The notes: a model not told the origin generated them from the letters alone. A stretch of DNA of 64,000 nt from Jacaranda mimosifolia (GCA_018894105.1 CM032127.1:27644369-27708368), one strand, 5' to 3'; counted from the first letter of the stretch, positions 48,998 to 61,584 are shown. Numbers and translations are program-made.

Positions 48998-51900
48998 ACA
49001 TATGGACATCTTCATCTTATGCTTATATTTACTTCACTGGCATTTGGTTGAAGCCCTTAAATCATACAAGACTATGGGACTTGGTCATATACTGGGTGGT
49101 GATCATGGAATAAGTCTTACATGATCATGATCTTAATTCTTCCAATTCATAGGATCTTATGAGACAGGGTATCTAAGATCCTGATAGACTTGTACGATTG
49201 ATACATAGATCCAAAGAGTTGGATATTGCTCCGTTCCATGAGCAATCCCATATGAGATATAGATGCATATTGGTGGGTGTTTGTTAGGAAACAGAGCACT
49301 GACAACCCATCAGAGAATCCACTGATAGCCGAAGTGGCAAGTTTGCAGTGGCAAAGTTCTCCTGCTCACACTAGTGCATATAATTAGTCATTTGATCTGA
49401 GGATCCATGGCAACCTTGTATTTAGATCCTCATGCCTTAACTCCTCTCTGGTCACTTAGCGGGCTGTTCGGGTGATGATTGGGCATGAGCTACTTAGACA
49501 TAGAGGTTTCTAAGAACTAAGATAGAATCTGACTCTTTGTCTTTGTGAAAGGCAAGTACATCTCTATGTATTCTATAATGATTGATTCCAAGGATTCCTT
49601 GCACAAAGCAGTATGACAATTTGAAAAAGGAGTTTTCCAAAGATAAGGTCATAAAGTGGAATCGAACATTGAAAATAGAGATATAGTATCAAAGCTATTA
49701 GGGAATTGACAAATATCTTGTTCTAGGCCTCTTTCAGGAGATAGGAGATGGAATGATTGTATTTGCATGGTATGCACAGAGCTATGATGGTTCTCCAAAA
49801 GTATTCATTTCGGTCAATTAGTTGGACTCCATGGGCTTGAAGTTGGAATTAACCATGGAGATTGGGTACTCTTCAATTAATGAAGATTAATTGAATTGAG
49901 TCTATTAGTTTAAATGGGTTTAAACTAAAAGGAATATATGATATTCTAAAGTCACAAGAAGTTGTGAGCCCATGTTCAATGAATGGTAGAACCTATCAGA
50001 TCACACACAAAAGCTAATTACATTTCCTAAGTAATGGAGGAACTTTCTAAGTGTTAGAAAATTCTCTCCATGGAGACCGATTTTGGGATGATCCAAAATT
50101 GAGGTCAATTTGGCTTGATTAATTTAATTGTAAAATTGATCAAATAATTTAAAGAGTTTAATTAGACCAATAATTAAAGATTTAATTATTTAGTGCCATA
50201 TGACCATCAATTGGTCAAGTTAACTTAAAAAGTTGAGTTAACAAAATTAAGCTTAAAGAGTTAAGCTAGTTGACTTAAGAGTTAAGTCAAGAATTATTTA
50301 ATTTAATTAATGAGGAGAATATTCTTTGGAGGAAAAATTGAAATGATTGGCATTTAATTAATTTGAAATTAGATTTCAAATGTAATTGAAATACACACAA
50401 ATTCAAATTAGATTTGAATTTGCCAACTAAGCATGCAACGCATGCATGTTGGCGGTCCTTCCCTCCCCCCCGAGGAAGGTGTGATGCCATCACACCATCC
50501 TCACTCTATATATAGATAAGAGTGATGGGGGTGGGGGGGCGAAAATCTAGCATTCAAGCAAGTGAAGAATTAGATTCTCACTTTTCCCTCCATTTTAAGG
50601 TGTTCATTCATGTGTTGAAGATCACCTTCCTCTTCTTCTTCCTACCCAAAAATCGGCCATATCCTTCTTGACTCTCCTCTATTTCTCCTGATAAAAGTGA
50701 GGAGTATTAGGATTTGGATTGGTGTATGGATCATTTCGATAGAGGCAAAATAAATGGGTTGCTAAGCCTTTGGAGATCCACCTGCGAGACCAGTCCATTG
50801 TTGATTTTTTTCTAGGAGGTTCAGGAGAATTTTTGAGCTGAAATTTGTTCCAACAGCTTCCTCAAGGAGTTTATCATCTACTGGAATTTTTTCATTATTT
50901 TTTTAGAGTTTTGAATTGGTCAAAAATTGTTTGCTTCCAGCTGCGCCACTGTGTGGCAGATTCTGTTTGAAGAAGGAGTTCTTCAATCTACCTTTGGATT
51001 TTGCTTTTCAAGGTAACTCTTAAACCAAATATGAATCCTAAAGCATTTTTAGATCCTTGGTTGCTTGTAAGCACTAGTTTATTTATGATTTTGAAGTTTT
51101 GTTATTGGATCCTACTGCTTTACTTGCTTTCAAGTGTATCGGAGCTTAATTTATGCTTTATTTTGGATTTTTTGATTGATTGATCCATGTGATGGATTGA
51201 TCAAAATCATCCAATTCTTGATTCATATGATGGATTGGAGTGTTTGGATGATGTTGTGTGTGGATTCTTGATGGATGAATTGAAAGCATGCTAATATGTG
51301 TTTTAAGTATTAATTCATATGATTAGTATGTTTTAATTCATAGCTATGAATGTTGAATGTTGATTTGGCATTAATTGATGTTATATGTTGATATAGTGTG
51401 TGTTTATTGGCCTTAAGTTGTTTTGGTCATTTTTGGATCCAAATTTGATTGGAGTTTTGTTGGAAATTTTGAAGAATATGATTGTTACTTGAACTTGAAG
51501 TTTGAAGCACGTTTGAGCACTTAAAATTCCATTTTTGAAAGGCTTTTTAAATTTGGAATTTCATCTAAAATGTGTGGTTTGATGATTAGGATGTGTCCTA
51601 AAATTTTTGGTACACAAAAGTTGAGCCAAAATTGACTTGACTCGGTCCCAACCTCAAAACAGGGGTGTTGCCGCACCGTGGCCGCACACAAGCAGGGAAG
51701 CGGGCACACCTGCTGCCCAGCCGTGCACACCGCCAAGGTAGCAGCGACCAATTTTGGTTGGCATGGGTTTTGAGCCTATTTCTGTGTTCCTTAAGTGACC
51801 AAAAATGATTTCTAGATAGGTGTACAAGAGTTGTGTATGTTCTAAAAATTATGTTTGACATTTTTTATTGCTTTTAGAAACTTGTTCAAGTTAATCTCCA

Positions 51901-52043
51901 ATTTTGTCCAAAAATGAGGTGCATAAATGTTATGCTTATTTTTGCTTGACCAATTGATTGTTTATGAGATAAGTATTTAATTGTTGGAATTAATTGTTGA
52001 TTCTAGATTTATTTATTGCTCATTTAATTACTGAATGGATGAT
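48998..52043 (+). mobile_element. Truncated copia element: 5' LTR and leader only
   Basis: 48998-51132 is colinear with the 2.2-kb copia LTR but lacks its first ~110 bp. It begins at ATCTTCATCTTATGCTTA and ends TTGCTTTCA. TGTATCGGAGC after it is a mutated tRNA-Met primer site. 51145-52043 resembles the leader of the 30.9-kb element (GATTGATCCATGTGATGGAT, then the GC pocket, then TTACTGAATGGATGAT). The gypsy element begins at 52044, interrupting it. Confidence 0.88.
50478..50514 (+). promoter_or_regulatory. Promoter block of truncated copia LTR
   Basis: GGTGTGAT-GCC-ATCACACC (50478-50496) is a perfect 8-bp inverted repeat, and TATATATA is at 50507-50514. This matches the arrangement in the other copies. 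Confidence 0.65.
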
Positions 52044-53289
52044 TGATATGGGATGGCCCAAGAGGCCCAGCCCAAAAATTATAGACCCAAGAGTATAGCA
52101 TCAAGCCCATTCCATCCTCGGGACCAAATCATGTTGTCGACCTCGATCGACCCCTCACACCTCTTTATAGATGGTGCACCATACAACGCAGGTGTCATTT
52201 GACTAGGCCGGTATCCGAAGTCAGACGCTCGACCTATCCAACCATAATGTTTGGCTACCTCATCTATAGATCGTCAACCCACCAGGAGATCGACCCTATG
52301 TCAACCAATCAGGTCGACTCATTGTGGAATCCCTTCTTTGCCACATTAAATGCCCTAATAGGTGGCATGCCTCCGCATTAATGGCGCATGCCGCCCCAGT
52401 ACCGCTAATACTGCCATGCTAGGCAGGGGGCTCATCTCCAATGTCCTAATTTATCCCTGAAACCTGGAGATGAAGCCACCTAGAATAGTACAAGAATGGT
52501 AGATGACCCAAAGCCCCTCATGCAAAGACAAAAACCCTTTCTGGAGGCTAAGATCATCTCAGATAAATCCCTCACTTAGGGAAGGCTATAAATACCTCCT
52601 TTCCAGGCTCACCAAAGGTATGTCATTTTATACTAAAAAGCCCTCACTCTGTTGCTCATCTTATCTAGTCGTTCTCATACTAACTTGAGCGTTTCGAGGC
52701 ACCTCGGCTAGCCTGATGTTTGCTCGTGATTACAGGACTCAACCCAGAAATTAGGGCTGTAAACGGATATTAAACAGATCGGATATGTTGTATCCGTATC
52801 CATTTAATTTTTACCGTATCCGTATCCATATTTGTATCCAACGGATATTTTTTTATAACATCTGAATTCGTATCCGCCGGATATTATCCGAATTCGGATA
52901 TATTAGTATCCGATTATAATTATTCTGAATATCCGTTTATGAATATTCGAATATCGGAATATCTTAATTTATAATAAAATGCATATTTTGTTCTAATAAA
53001 TTTTATTAAAAATATAATGATGTAAATAACATAATAAAATCTAGAAAAAAACAACAAACAAACAATAAAATTAGCATACTCCAAAGATTAACCAAACATA
53101 CAAATCTCCTCAAGAATCAAAATAAATAACAATTTTCAATATATAGTACAACAATCCAAAATAAACAAAATAAAAATTAATTTCAATACAAGAAAAATCT
53201 TCACATAGTCCAACAATATAAACATGCTTGAACTTCTCATTAAACTTGCACAATTAAATAAAACATTACTATAATTTATTAATTATAAA

Positions 53290-53860
53290 AAATAAAAAAT
53301 AGGGGTGAGGAGAATTAAAAAAAAAAAAAAAAAGCTAGTTTTTGGGTGGGAGGCCAAGGCAGTAGTTGCTGGCCCTCCCCCTGTTGCTGCCCTGGCCCCC
53401 CTTGCTACTGCAGGACCGCGACCTAGCAAAAATGATGGGGCTAGGCCGACGAGGATGCCAGCGCCATCGCCTCCCCCAAGAGCCAACAAATCTGCTCGCT
53501 CTCACGACGGGGACGCCAGCCCCGTGGCAAGAGCTAGTAGATTTGCTGGCTCTTGCTTTGGCATCGTGGAGGCCCGGGATCTTGCCGGCGTTTTTGCCGG
53601 TGAGAAGAAGACATGCATATATTTAAAAAAAAATGAAAGAAAGAAAGGAAGAAAAGATACTGAGAAAAGAAGAAAACTGGCCTCCGCCACGGGATCTTGC
53701 TGGTGAGAAGAAAACCTGCATACATTTAGAAAAAAAAAATGAAAGAAAGGATGAAGAGAAACTAAGAAAGGAAGAAACCTACGGCTGTGCGACGTGAGTG
53801 AAAATGCGGAGGGAAATGAAATTGGAATAAATGGGAGGTAGAGTTTAGTAAATAGTGATT
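53290..53860. other. GC-rich block inside the hAT element
   Basis: An island of high GC in very AT-rich DNA. Open frames exist on both strands (133 codons on +, Pro/Ala-rich), but none resembles a known protein and they overlap. An internal duplication of about 105 bp is visible: CGGGATCTTGCCGG...GAAAGAAAGAAAGG is followed by CGGGATCTTGCTGG...GAAAGAAAGGATG. It could be a captured host fragment. Confidence 0.5.
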
Positions 53861-54259
53861 TGGTCACTTTTTTTATATATTTTTTTATATTTTATTTTGA
53901 TAATTTTTATTTAATTGTTGTAATTAATTTTTAAAATTTTAAATTTTAATTATTCATTAATTAATTATATACGCTTCTGATTTATATTTTGATACTTAAT
54001 ATTTTTATATGTTATATTTTAATATAATTTTAAAAAATTAGTTTTTACGATGGCTATCGAATATTGACATTTAATTTTAGATATGTAGATATAACAATAT
54101 TAATCAATAAAATATTCTCTATCATTAATATTTTGGGGTTTAAAATTTATAAAGTTGAGAGATTTTATATTTAGATAAATTTTATTTATTTTTTAAATTA
54201 ATAATAGTAAAAATGTACAAAATAAAATTATGAAATGATATGTTCATCTTATATTTTAT

Positions 54260-55200
54260 GTATATGTTAGATATTGTAAAATATTTAAAAGTTTTTTGCG
54301 TGAGTTTATAAACTTCTCAAAATATTTTATAAGATATCAGTATTTTGTAATTTTTTAAGAAAATAACTTATAAAATTCCTAAAATAAGATGTTAAAAGCT
54401 TATAAGAACTTTTTAAGAAAGTAAAGAGTTCTTAACTTATTTTTAAAATTTTAATAAGCTCCCTTTTTAATCATATTAATTATAAAATTGTCGTTACTAA
54501 TACCTTATAAGCTCCAAAATCTTATTATCCAAATACTTTGAGAACTTATTTTTAAACAAAAACATGGCATCTTATAAGTTTGAAAAATATCTTATAAGAT
54601 GCAGGAGATCCAAAAACATCTTATAACATATAGGAGCTTATAAGACGTTTTAAATAAGTTTAGCCAAATACCTTTTTATAACATACAGGAACTTATAAGA
54701 TGTTTTAAATAAGTTTAGTCAAATATCTTTATAACATACAGGAGCTTATAAGATATTTTAAATAAGTTTTGTCAAATACCTTTTAGAAGGTATTTGGCTA
54801 AACTTATTTAATAGGTCTTATAAGCTCATGTATCTTATACCATATTTTCGAAGCTTGTAAGTTGCTATATCTTTTTTTAAAATTATTTAAAGTGTTTAGA
54901 TAAAATAAAATTTTGGAGCCTCTAAAGTGTTAATAATGACAATTTTATAATTAATATGCTTAAAATTAAAGGAGTTTGTTAATATCCTAAAAATTAGTTA
55001 GGAATTCCTAACTTTCATAAAAAGAGCTTATAAACTCTTAACATCTTATTTTAAGAGCTTATAAGTTATTTTTTAGAAAAATTTATCAATTATTTTTTGA
55101 TACCTTATAAACTCTTAACATCTTACCTTAAGAGCTTATAAAATGTTTTAAGATGATTATAAACTCGCTTGAACACCTTCTTAAATCTTAATGTCCCCTT
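54260..55200. repeat. Fold-back (long imperfect inverted repeat), about 0.9 kb
   Basis: The left arm holds AAATAACTTATAAAATTCC, AAATAAGATGTTAA and ATATTAATTATAAAATTGTC. The reverse complement of the right arm holds AAATAACTTATAAGCTC, AAATAAGATGTTAAG and ATATTAATTATAAAATTGTC in the same order. The centre is near 54785 (CAAATACCTTTTAGAAGGTATTTG). Three tandem units of about 62-65 bp (54640-54780) with ATACAGGARCTTATAAGAT sit in the left arm next to the centre. Confidence 0.8.
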
Positions 55201-55982
55201 AACTAGTTTATAATTTTAGTATTTTACAATTTTATTTTAGAATTAAAAAGTTAATTATATTTAATTTAGTTAATTTTTTTATAATTATTGATTCACTTTA
55301 TGATTAATTAATATTAATAAAATGACACCAATATAAATTAATTATAAAGTAAAGCAACAATAATTTTATATTGATTAATTTTATCATTTATATATTAATT
55401 TTTAAATATTTTTGATTTAATATTATTTAATTATCATCATTACAGTCTAATTTTTTTATTAATTCTTTAATTACTAATTTATACATATATTCATTTATAT
55501 ATAGATTATGAAGTTTAATAATCTATAAATAAAAATAATTTATTATGTACAATAATATATTATATATGGTCATTTTTTAAAATATTATTTATATATGTAT
55601 ATATTAAAATACATTAAAATAGAATATATTAAATATAATAATTTTTTAAATATTATTTATCTGATACGGATAACGATTTAATTAAATTACGGATAATCGA
55701 ATATATGCAACGGATATGTATTCGGAGCGGATATTAAACGGATCGAACATGCATTTACCATATTCATATCCGTTTATAGTCGGATGTCTACTAATCGGAT
55801 ATGAATAATATTCGCTTTAAATGGATACGGATAATAGCCCTATAAACGGATTCGAATGCAAACGGTAAATGGATTTTCGAATATCAATTTATAGCCCTAC
55901 AAGAAATCAACTACTCGACTAGACAGGTTGACTCCTTCAGAATCTATCCTAATCCAAGCATATATAGATTTACCCTCATCAT

Positions 55983-56000
55983 TTGGCACCATCTGTGGGA
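55983..56000 (+). other. Primer-binding site of the 52-kb gypsy element
   Basis: TGGCACCATCTGTGGGAA immediately after the LTR end CTCATCA, the usual location and a one-base variant of the common TGGCGCC site. Confidence 0.8.
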
Positions 56001-56023
56001 AACTCTGAGTCCGTAATCAAAAA

Positions 56024-57700
56024 ATGGTTAACACTAGGTGAGTTGCCTCAGAAAGAGAAAAGAATAGGAGATCTACTACTCCCCCTCCCCAACTCCAGCA
56101 AGAACATGGCGTGCTAGGATCGAGTGCCCAGTCGGAATAGGTAATCACCCTAACCATGCCCCAACTAATGCAACTCATTAGTGAGCAGATATCTGCGTAA
56201 ATTTCTGCTCAACTCTCTACCGCTCTGAATCGACACGCTGTCCAACCAGAATAGGCAATTAGTGCTACCTCGCAACCGACGCCCTTTGAAGAGAAACCGC
56301 TCAGAGAAAATCATGGCCGACCAGAGTCCAAGCAACTTCCCTCGAGACGAGAAACCAGTCTCTGGCGTTTTCCTAAGGAAATGGCCTGACCTACCCCCTT
56401 TGAAGAAGTGGCATATTTCATTGATCATGGCGTTCGACCTATTCTAGCCCTGCAGCACGATAGGGTCGAGTGTGCCAAACCTTAGCCGTGCAGAAACGCA
56501 TCTCAAGATGATAGAGAGGAGTGGGAGGAGATATCTCATCAAGTCTAGCAGCTAAATAGGCGTTTGGAGGAGATTTTGAGGAAAAACACTGAGAACAACC
56601 ACTACCATGATCGGCCATCCAGGATTCACCGAGAGAGGGAATCCCCTTTTGTCCAGGAGATCATCGGCGAGTGCATCACCGTGGATACCAAGGTCCTAAC
56701 CAGCTTGCCTCGATATGATAGCTCGTCGGACCCCAATGAATACTTAATGCAACTCGAACACATGATGTAGCTGCATGGGCATAATGACTACATCAACGCT
56801 AAGATGTTGGTGACTACATTTCAGGGGATTGCGCACGATTGGTTCATTAAACTGGAGCCAGCATCGATACATTCATATGACCAGTTGTGTGACAAATTTC
56901 TGCACCAGTTTGCCAGCCAAAAGAAGGCAAACCTCTCTCATACCCACATACACATAATGAAGTAGAATGAAAGAGAATCCCTTCACACCTTCTTCACCAG
57001 GTTTAATACAGAAGTGTTGAAGATTGATAGCCCCTAGATCAAGTTCCTGATCGACGTGCTTTTCTTGGGCCTCAAACATAAAGAATGTGCCAATGCATTG
57101 GTGTACAACCCCCCCTTCCCGGTCGATGGAAGAGCTGCTCGACCTCACAGAAAGATATATGACTCAAGAGGACTAAACAAACTTAAATATGGTAATCCTG
57201 AGGTCGACAAGAAGGAGAACAAGGAAAAAGATGATCGCCAGCATAGAAAGGATCGCCGATCTCCCATTAAGCGCTTCCATGATTATACCCCACTTAATCT
57301 CCTGAGGAAAGAGGTGTTGTTCACCATTCAGCACGATAACTTTCTGAAAAAGCCCAGGAAATTGGCCGAGACAGAAGCCATGAGAAAATAAAAAAAGTAT
57401 TGTCATCTTCATAAGCAAAATGGCCATGACACGGAAGATTGTTTTAACCTGCACGATGAGATCGAGAGGCTAATTTGACAAGGCCATCTCAAAAAATACA
57501 TCGATGAGCATGCCAGACAAGAAGGGGGCAAAGCCGACTAGACTCCCCATAGAGAAAGGTTGGTTAGCCCAAGAAATGAGGATAAAGGAAAGAAACCTAC
57601 CCAGGATCCTCGCCCACCCACTCGAGGAGAAATTGATATGATTGCTGGGGGTCCCACTAGGGGGGACTCGAAGTCTGCCAGAAGGCAGACCTAACGACAA
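56024..57700 (+). pseudogene. Gypsy gag (52-kb element), broken by stops
   Basis: Starts MVNTR and then meets a stop. The central gag core has LPRYDSSSDPNEYLMQLEH (about 56705-56765), FQGIAHDWFIKLEP and NERESLHTFFTRFNTEVLKI, matching the plant retrotransposon gag pattern. A knuckle-like KYCHLHKQNGHDTEDC (about 57395-57445) is followed by an E-I-x-R-L-I helix. At least six in-frame stops occur. The basic region IDMIAGGPTRGDSKSARRQ ends the domain. Confidence 0.88.
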
Positions 57701-57789
57701 CTAGAATCGACCAAATCTATTCCGATCGAAATGGTGTTCCAGTCTCAACAAGTGCAGAACCAATCTCTTTCACTAACGCTGACCTCGCC

Positions 57790-58270
57790 CACCTTGCGAA
57801 CAAAGGTACTGGCTGAAAGATGGACTGCCCAATGGTCATGTCAGTCGGAATTGCGAATTTTGAAATGAGGAAGGTCCTGGTCAACAACGACAGCTCCGCC
57901 AACATCATATTCTTGTCAACCTTAGAAAGAATAAATTTGGGACAAATGAAATTTGAGCCAATCCATACACCATTGGTCGAGTTTAGTAGATCGAAAATCA
58001 TCCCGGAAGGATCTATTAACTTATCCACCTCATTTGGAGATGCCCTTCACAACAGAACCCTCATGATAAACTACTTGGTCGTTGACGTTCCATTCGCTTA
58101 CAACGTCATCATTGGTCGACCCGCCTTGAACGACTTCCTAGCCATTATCTCGACCTACCACAGAAAGATCAAATTTCCAACCTTAGCAGATACATGCAAG
58201 CTTTTGCGCAATATTAAGGAAGCATGGCGTTGCAATACCATTTCAATCGAATCCAATAAGCAGAAGACGT
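57790..58270 (+). pseudogene. Gypsy aspartic protease (52-kb element)
   Basis: A frame of 150 codons from 57820. VLVNNDSSANIIF sits where active retropepsins have V-L-V-D-x-G-S-S-x-D-I-L. The catalytic Asp is Asn and the Gly is Asp, so the enzyme would be inactive. YNVIIGRPALNDFLA, the conserved I-I-G-R motif, follows at about 58099-58143. Confidence 0.88.
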
Positions 58271-59250
58271 GACCTCATCTAAAGCCCTCGGGGGATGCCT
58301 CTACAGCGGAACCAGAGGAGAGGCAGACAGGAAGTTCAAAATAATCAAGCTGCAACCTAGAAACCCCAACAAGACCACTCAGATCAAAAACGATATGGGC
58401 CATCATATGGAGTGTCTCATGGTCTATTTCCTCCGCAAAAACATCGATGTATTTGCATGGAAAGCTTTTGATCTCCAGGGAATCGACCCAAGTTTCGTTG
58501 TCTATCGCCTTAATGTGGACCCCTCGTACAAACCAGTTAAGTAGAAGACGAAGACTTTCAACGCTGAGAGATCCCAGATCATCGAAGAAAAGGTCAACAA
58601 ACTCTTAGAAGCAGGATATATTGTAGAAATTCAATATCCCTCTTGGCTTTGTAATGTTGTAAGAATGAGGGAAACTAGCATATGTGTAATGACTTTACGG
58701 ATTTGAATAAAGCTTTCCGTAAAGATGCTTACCCCCTGCTTTGTATAGATTTATTAGTCGATTCCACTGCTGGTTGCGAATTATTAAGTATGATGGATGC
58801 ATTTCAAGGCTATTATCAAATATTCATGGCACCCGAAGACAAGGACATGACCTCTTTTGTCGTCCCCAATAGTATATATTATTTCTTGGTCATGCCTTTT
58901 GGGCTCAAAAGCACAGGAGCAACTTACTAAAGGTTAGTCAACTTCATGTTCAAGAACGAGATTGGAAAGTCTATGGAAGTTTACGTCGACGACATGATTG
59001 TCGAGACAGAAAAAGCTGAGGGTCACCTAATCGACGTCAACCATACCTTCTTAATACTGCAAGCATTTGGTATGAAACTAAACCCCAACAAATGTTCCTT
59101 TAGGGTTTGAGAAGGTAAGTTCTTGGGTTACATGGTTAGTCAAAAGGGGATCGAAGTAAACCCACAGAAGATTCAGGCAGTTTTGGATATAACCTCGCCA
59201 CAAACAATTCGGGACGTACAGTACCTGGTCTGCAGAATAATAGCCCTTGG
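58270..59250 (+). pseudogene. Gypsy reverse transcriptase (52-kb element)
   Basis: Upstream linker DVFAWKAFDLQGIDPSFVVY (58447-58505), then CNDFTDLNKAFRKDAYPL, LLSMMDAFQGYYQIFMAPED, VMPFGLKSTGATY and the catalytic YVDDM at 58982-58996, which is intact. KFLGYMVSQKGIEVNP follows at 59119-59166. Interrupted by stops (for example after GATY) and one frameshift near 58660. Confidence 0.92.
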
Positions 59251-60320
59251 AAGGTTCGTTGCAATACTAGCTGACAAGAGTCTCTTCTTTTTCAAAATAC
59301 TTAGGAGTGCGAAAAAAGTGGGATTCCAATGGACGGAGCAGTGCGACCATGCTCTAGTCGATCTTAAGAAATACCTCTCCTCACTACCCATGCTCACCAA
59401 ACATGAGCTAGGAGAAGTTCTACACTTCTATCTAGCCGTGTCTACCACCTCGATTAGCTCGGTCTTGGTCTCGATGAAGGACAAAACTCGTCAACCTATT
59501 TACTATTGTAGTAAAGCACTATAGGGGCCCGAGCACAATTATCTGGAAATTGAGAAGTTCGCCCTCGCCCTGGTTACAGCAGCACAGAAGCTACAGCCTT
59601 ACTTTTAGTCTCATGTGATCATAACGTTAACAAATCAGCCGTTAAAATAGGTGTTGTTGAAGCCAGACACGTTCGGAAGGTTGACTAAGTGGGCCATCAA
59701 GCTTGAGGAATTTGACATCACATTCTAATAGCGGACCACTATAAAAGCACATGTTCTAGCTGATTTTGTTGTCGAGAGGCTTGACCTCCCCGACCAACAT
59801 CACCAGAACTCCTCTTTATGGACATTACACGTTGATAGATCAACAACCACCTTGGGAGGTAGAATTGGTGTCTCACTCCACTCCCCACTCGCGAAGGAAT
59901 ATGATTTCACAATCAAACTCAACTTTCTAGTCACCAATAACGAGGCAGAATATGAAGCCCTCATCTCCGACATGAACATGGTAGCAGCTCGCGGCGTCGA
60001 GCAGTTAGTAGCAATCATTGATTCTCAGCTAGTCGCAGTGCAGGTTGAAGGAAACTTCGAGGCCAAAGAAAAAAATATCAGTCAGTACCTGGCCAAAGTG
60101 AAAAAATTACAATAGTTGTTCAAGAGTTTTACCCTCAACCAAGTACCCCAACTAGAAAATGATCAGGCGGTCGCCTTCTCCAAGTTTGCAAGCTTGACGA
60201 GAGGAACCAGAGAAAGGACAATAACGTTTCTAGTCGCCAGCAAACCCTCTATAAATATTCATGATCAGAACATGGTGGCGAGCATTGAAGAAGAACTTTT
60301 CTCTTGGTAAGACCCAATTA
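59250..60320 (+). pseudogene. Gypsy RNase H and archaeal-type second RNase H
   Basis: The first RNase H has FQWTEQCDHALVDLKKYL and ISSVLVSMKDKTRQPIYY (59323-59510). The second (59817-60110) has WTLHVDRSTTTLGGRIGVS, NNEAEYEALISDMNMVAARG and VAIIDSQLVAVQVEG. The second, archaeal-like RNase H is a known hallmark of the Tat lineage. Several stops are present. Confidence 0.85.
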
Positions 60321-60439
60321 AGCTCTACCTAAGCCAAGGGACCATCCTCGAAGATAAAACAGAGTGTGTAGGATTAGAGGTTGAGCAGCCAAATTTGCCC
60401 TCGACGAGTATGGACAGCTCTATAGAAGATCGGTATCAT

Positions 60440-61515
60440 GACCACCCTTGAGATGCCTAACGCCCGACCAAGCACGTGAAGTCCTTCACGGAATACACAC
60501 AGGCATATGCGGAAACCATTCTAAAGGTTGATCCCTTGCACATAAAGTTGTTCGATACGGGTATTTCTAGCCCCCATTATTAAAAGACTCTATCGACTTC
60601 GCTAGAAAGTGTCCATCCTGGCAGTTCCACTCAAATATAGCACACCAACCAGCAGCTTCAATGATAAGCGTAGAGATCGCATGGCCATTCGATCAATGGG
60701 GTATCGACATACTCGGATCTTTACCAAAGATATCAGGTCAACAAAAATTCATCATTATCACGGTCGAATACTTTACTAATTGGGTCAAGGCAGAAAGCAG
60801 TTCCCAAAATAACTGATGCGGCCATCAAGAGTTTCATTTGGAAGAACATCGTTTGCCGCTTTGGTTTACCTAAAATTCTAATCTCAGACAATGGCACCCA
60901 ATTCCAAAGTAAGAACATAAGGAATTGGTGCGAGGCTTTGAGGATCAACCAACACTTTACCTCAGTCAGAAAACCCCAGGCTGATGGTTAGATTGAGGTC
61001 ACGAATAGAACTATCTTCTACCACCTCAAGGCTCGACTAGAAGGAACAAGAAGAAGCAAGCTAGGCATACGGAATGACCCTGCGAATAGCCACTAGTCGA
61101 AGTCCCTACAACTTGGTCTATAGCTCCGAAGTAGTCATCCCATCCGAATTAATACAGCATACTGCTCGGGTAATCCATTATAATCCAGTCAGAAATGTAT
61201 CCGAACGGGCACTCGACCTGGAAACCATCGATGAGCTGCAACATGAAGCTTATAACATGATGCAGTGGTACAGATAAAAAATGATAGAACATTACAACAA
61301 AGCAGTTCGACCGTAAAGCTTCAAAGTCGGTGATCTCGTCCTCAAGAAAGTTGAGATGTTAAGGAACGTAGGAAAACTTGAGCCGAAATGGGAAGGGCCA
61401 TACTTCGTGATTAAGGTGTCAAAGTAAACACATACCGACTAGCGGACCTACACGACAATGAACTACCATGACCCTGGAATGCTATAAATTTAAAGAAGTT
61501 CTATGCGTAAAGAGA
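60440..61515 (+). pseudogene. Gypsy integrase (52-kb element)
   Basis: Core words occur in several frames: WGIDILGS-like sequence at 60700-60720, VEYFTNWVKAE at 60763-60795, SDNGTQFQS at 60888-60912, and NRTIFYHLKAR at 61005-61040. The C-terminal part reads RIATSRSPYNLVYSSEVVIP (61080-61140) and VGDLVLKK...GKLEPKWEGPYFV (61327-61402). Frameshifted repeatedly, inactive. Confidence 0.88.
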
Positions 61516-61584
61516 CCATTGGTCTCCGTTGTATTCCCTTGTTAAAATGAAATTTTCGACACTTTCTACAAATACACTTTCTAC

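Larger units (their letters stand above)
52752..55899. mobile_element. Non-autonomous hAT element, 3.15 kb, in the gypsy LTR
   Basis: Starts TAGGGCTGTAAAC, and the reverse complement of the end is TAGGGCTATAAAT. The flanking 8-mers CCAGAAAT (52744-52751) and CAAGAAAT (55900-55907) differ at one base. Subterminal regions are dense in ATCCGTATCC / CGGATA motifs. No transposase ORF was found. The interior is an AT-rich body, a GC-rich block (53290-53860) and a fold-back structure (about 54260-55200). Confidence 0.9.

Noticed and set aside
53305..53706. 133-codon Pro/Ala-rich ORF as a host gene
   Set aside because: It overlaps equally open frames on both strands, has no motif, and lies in a hAT element with an internal duplication.
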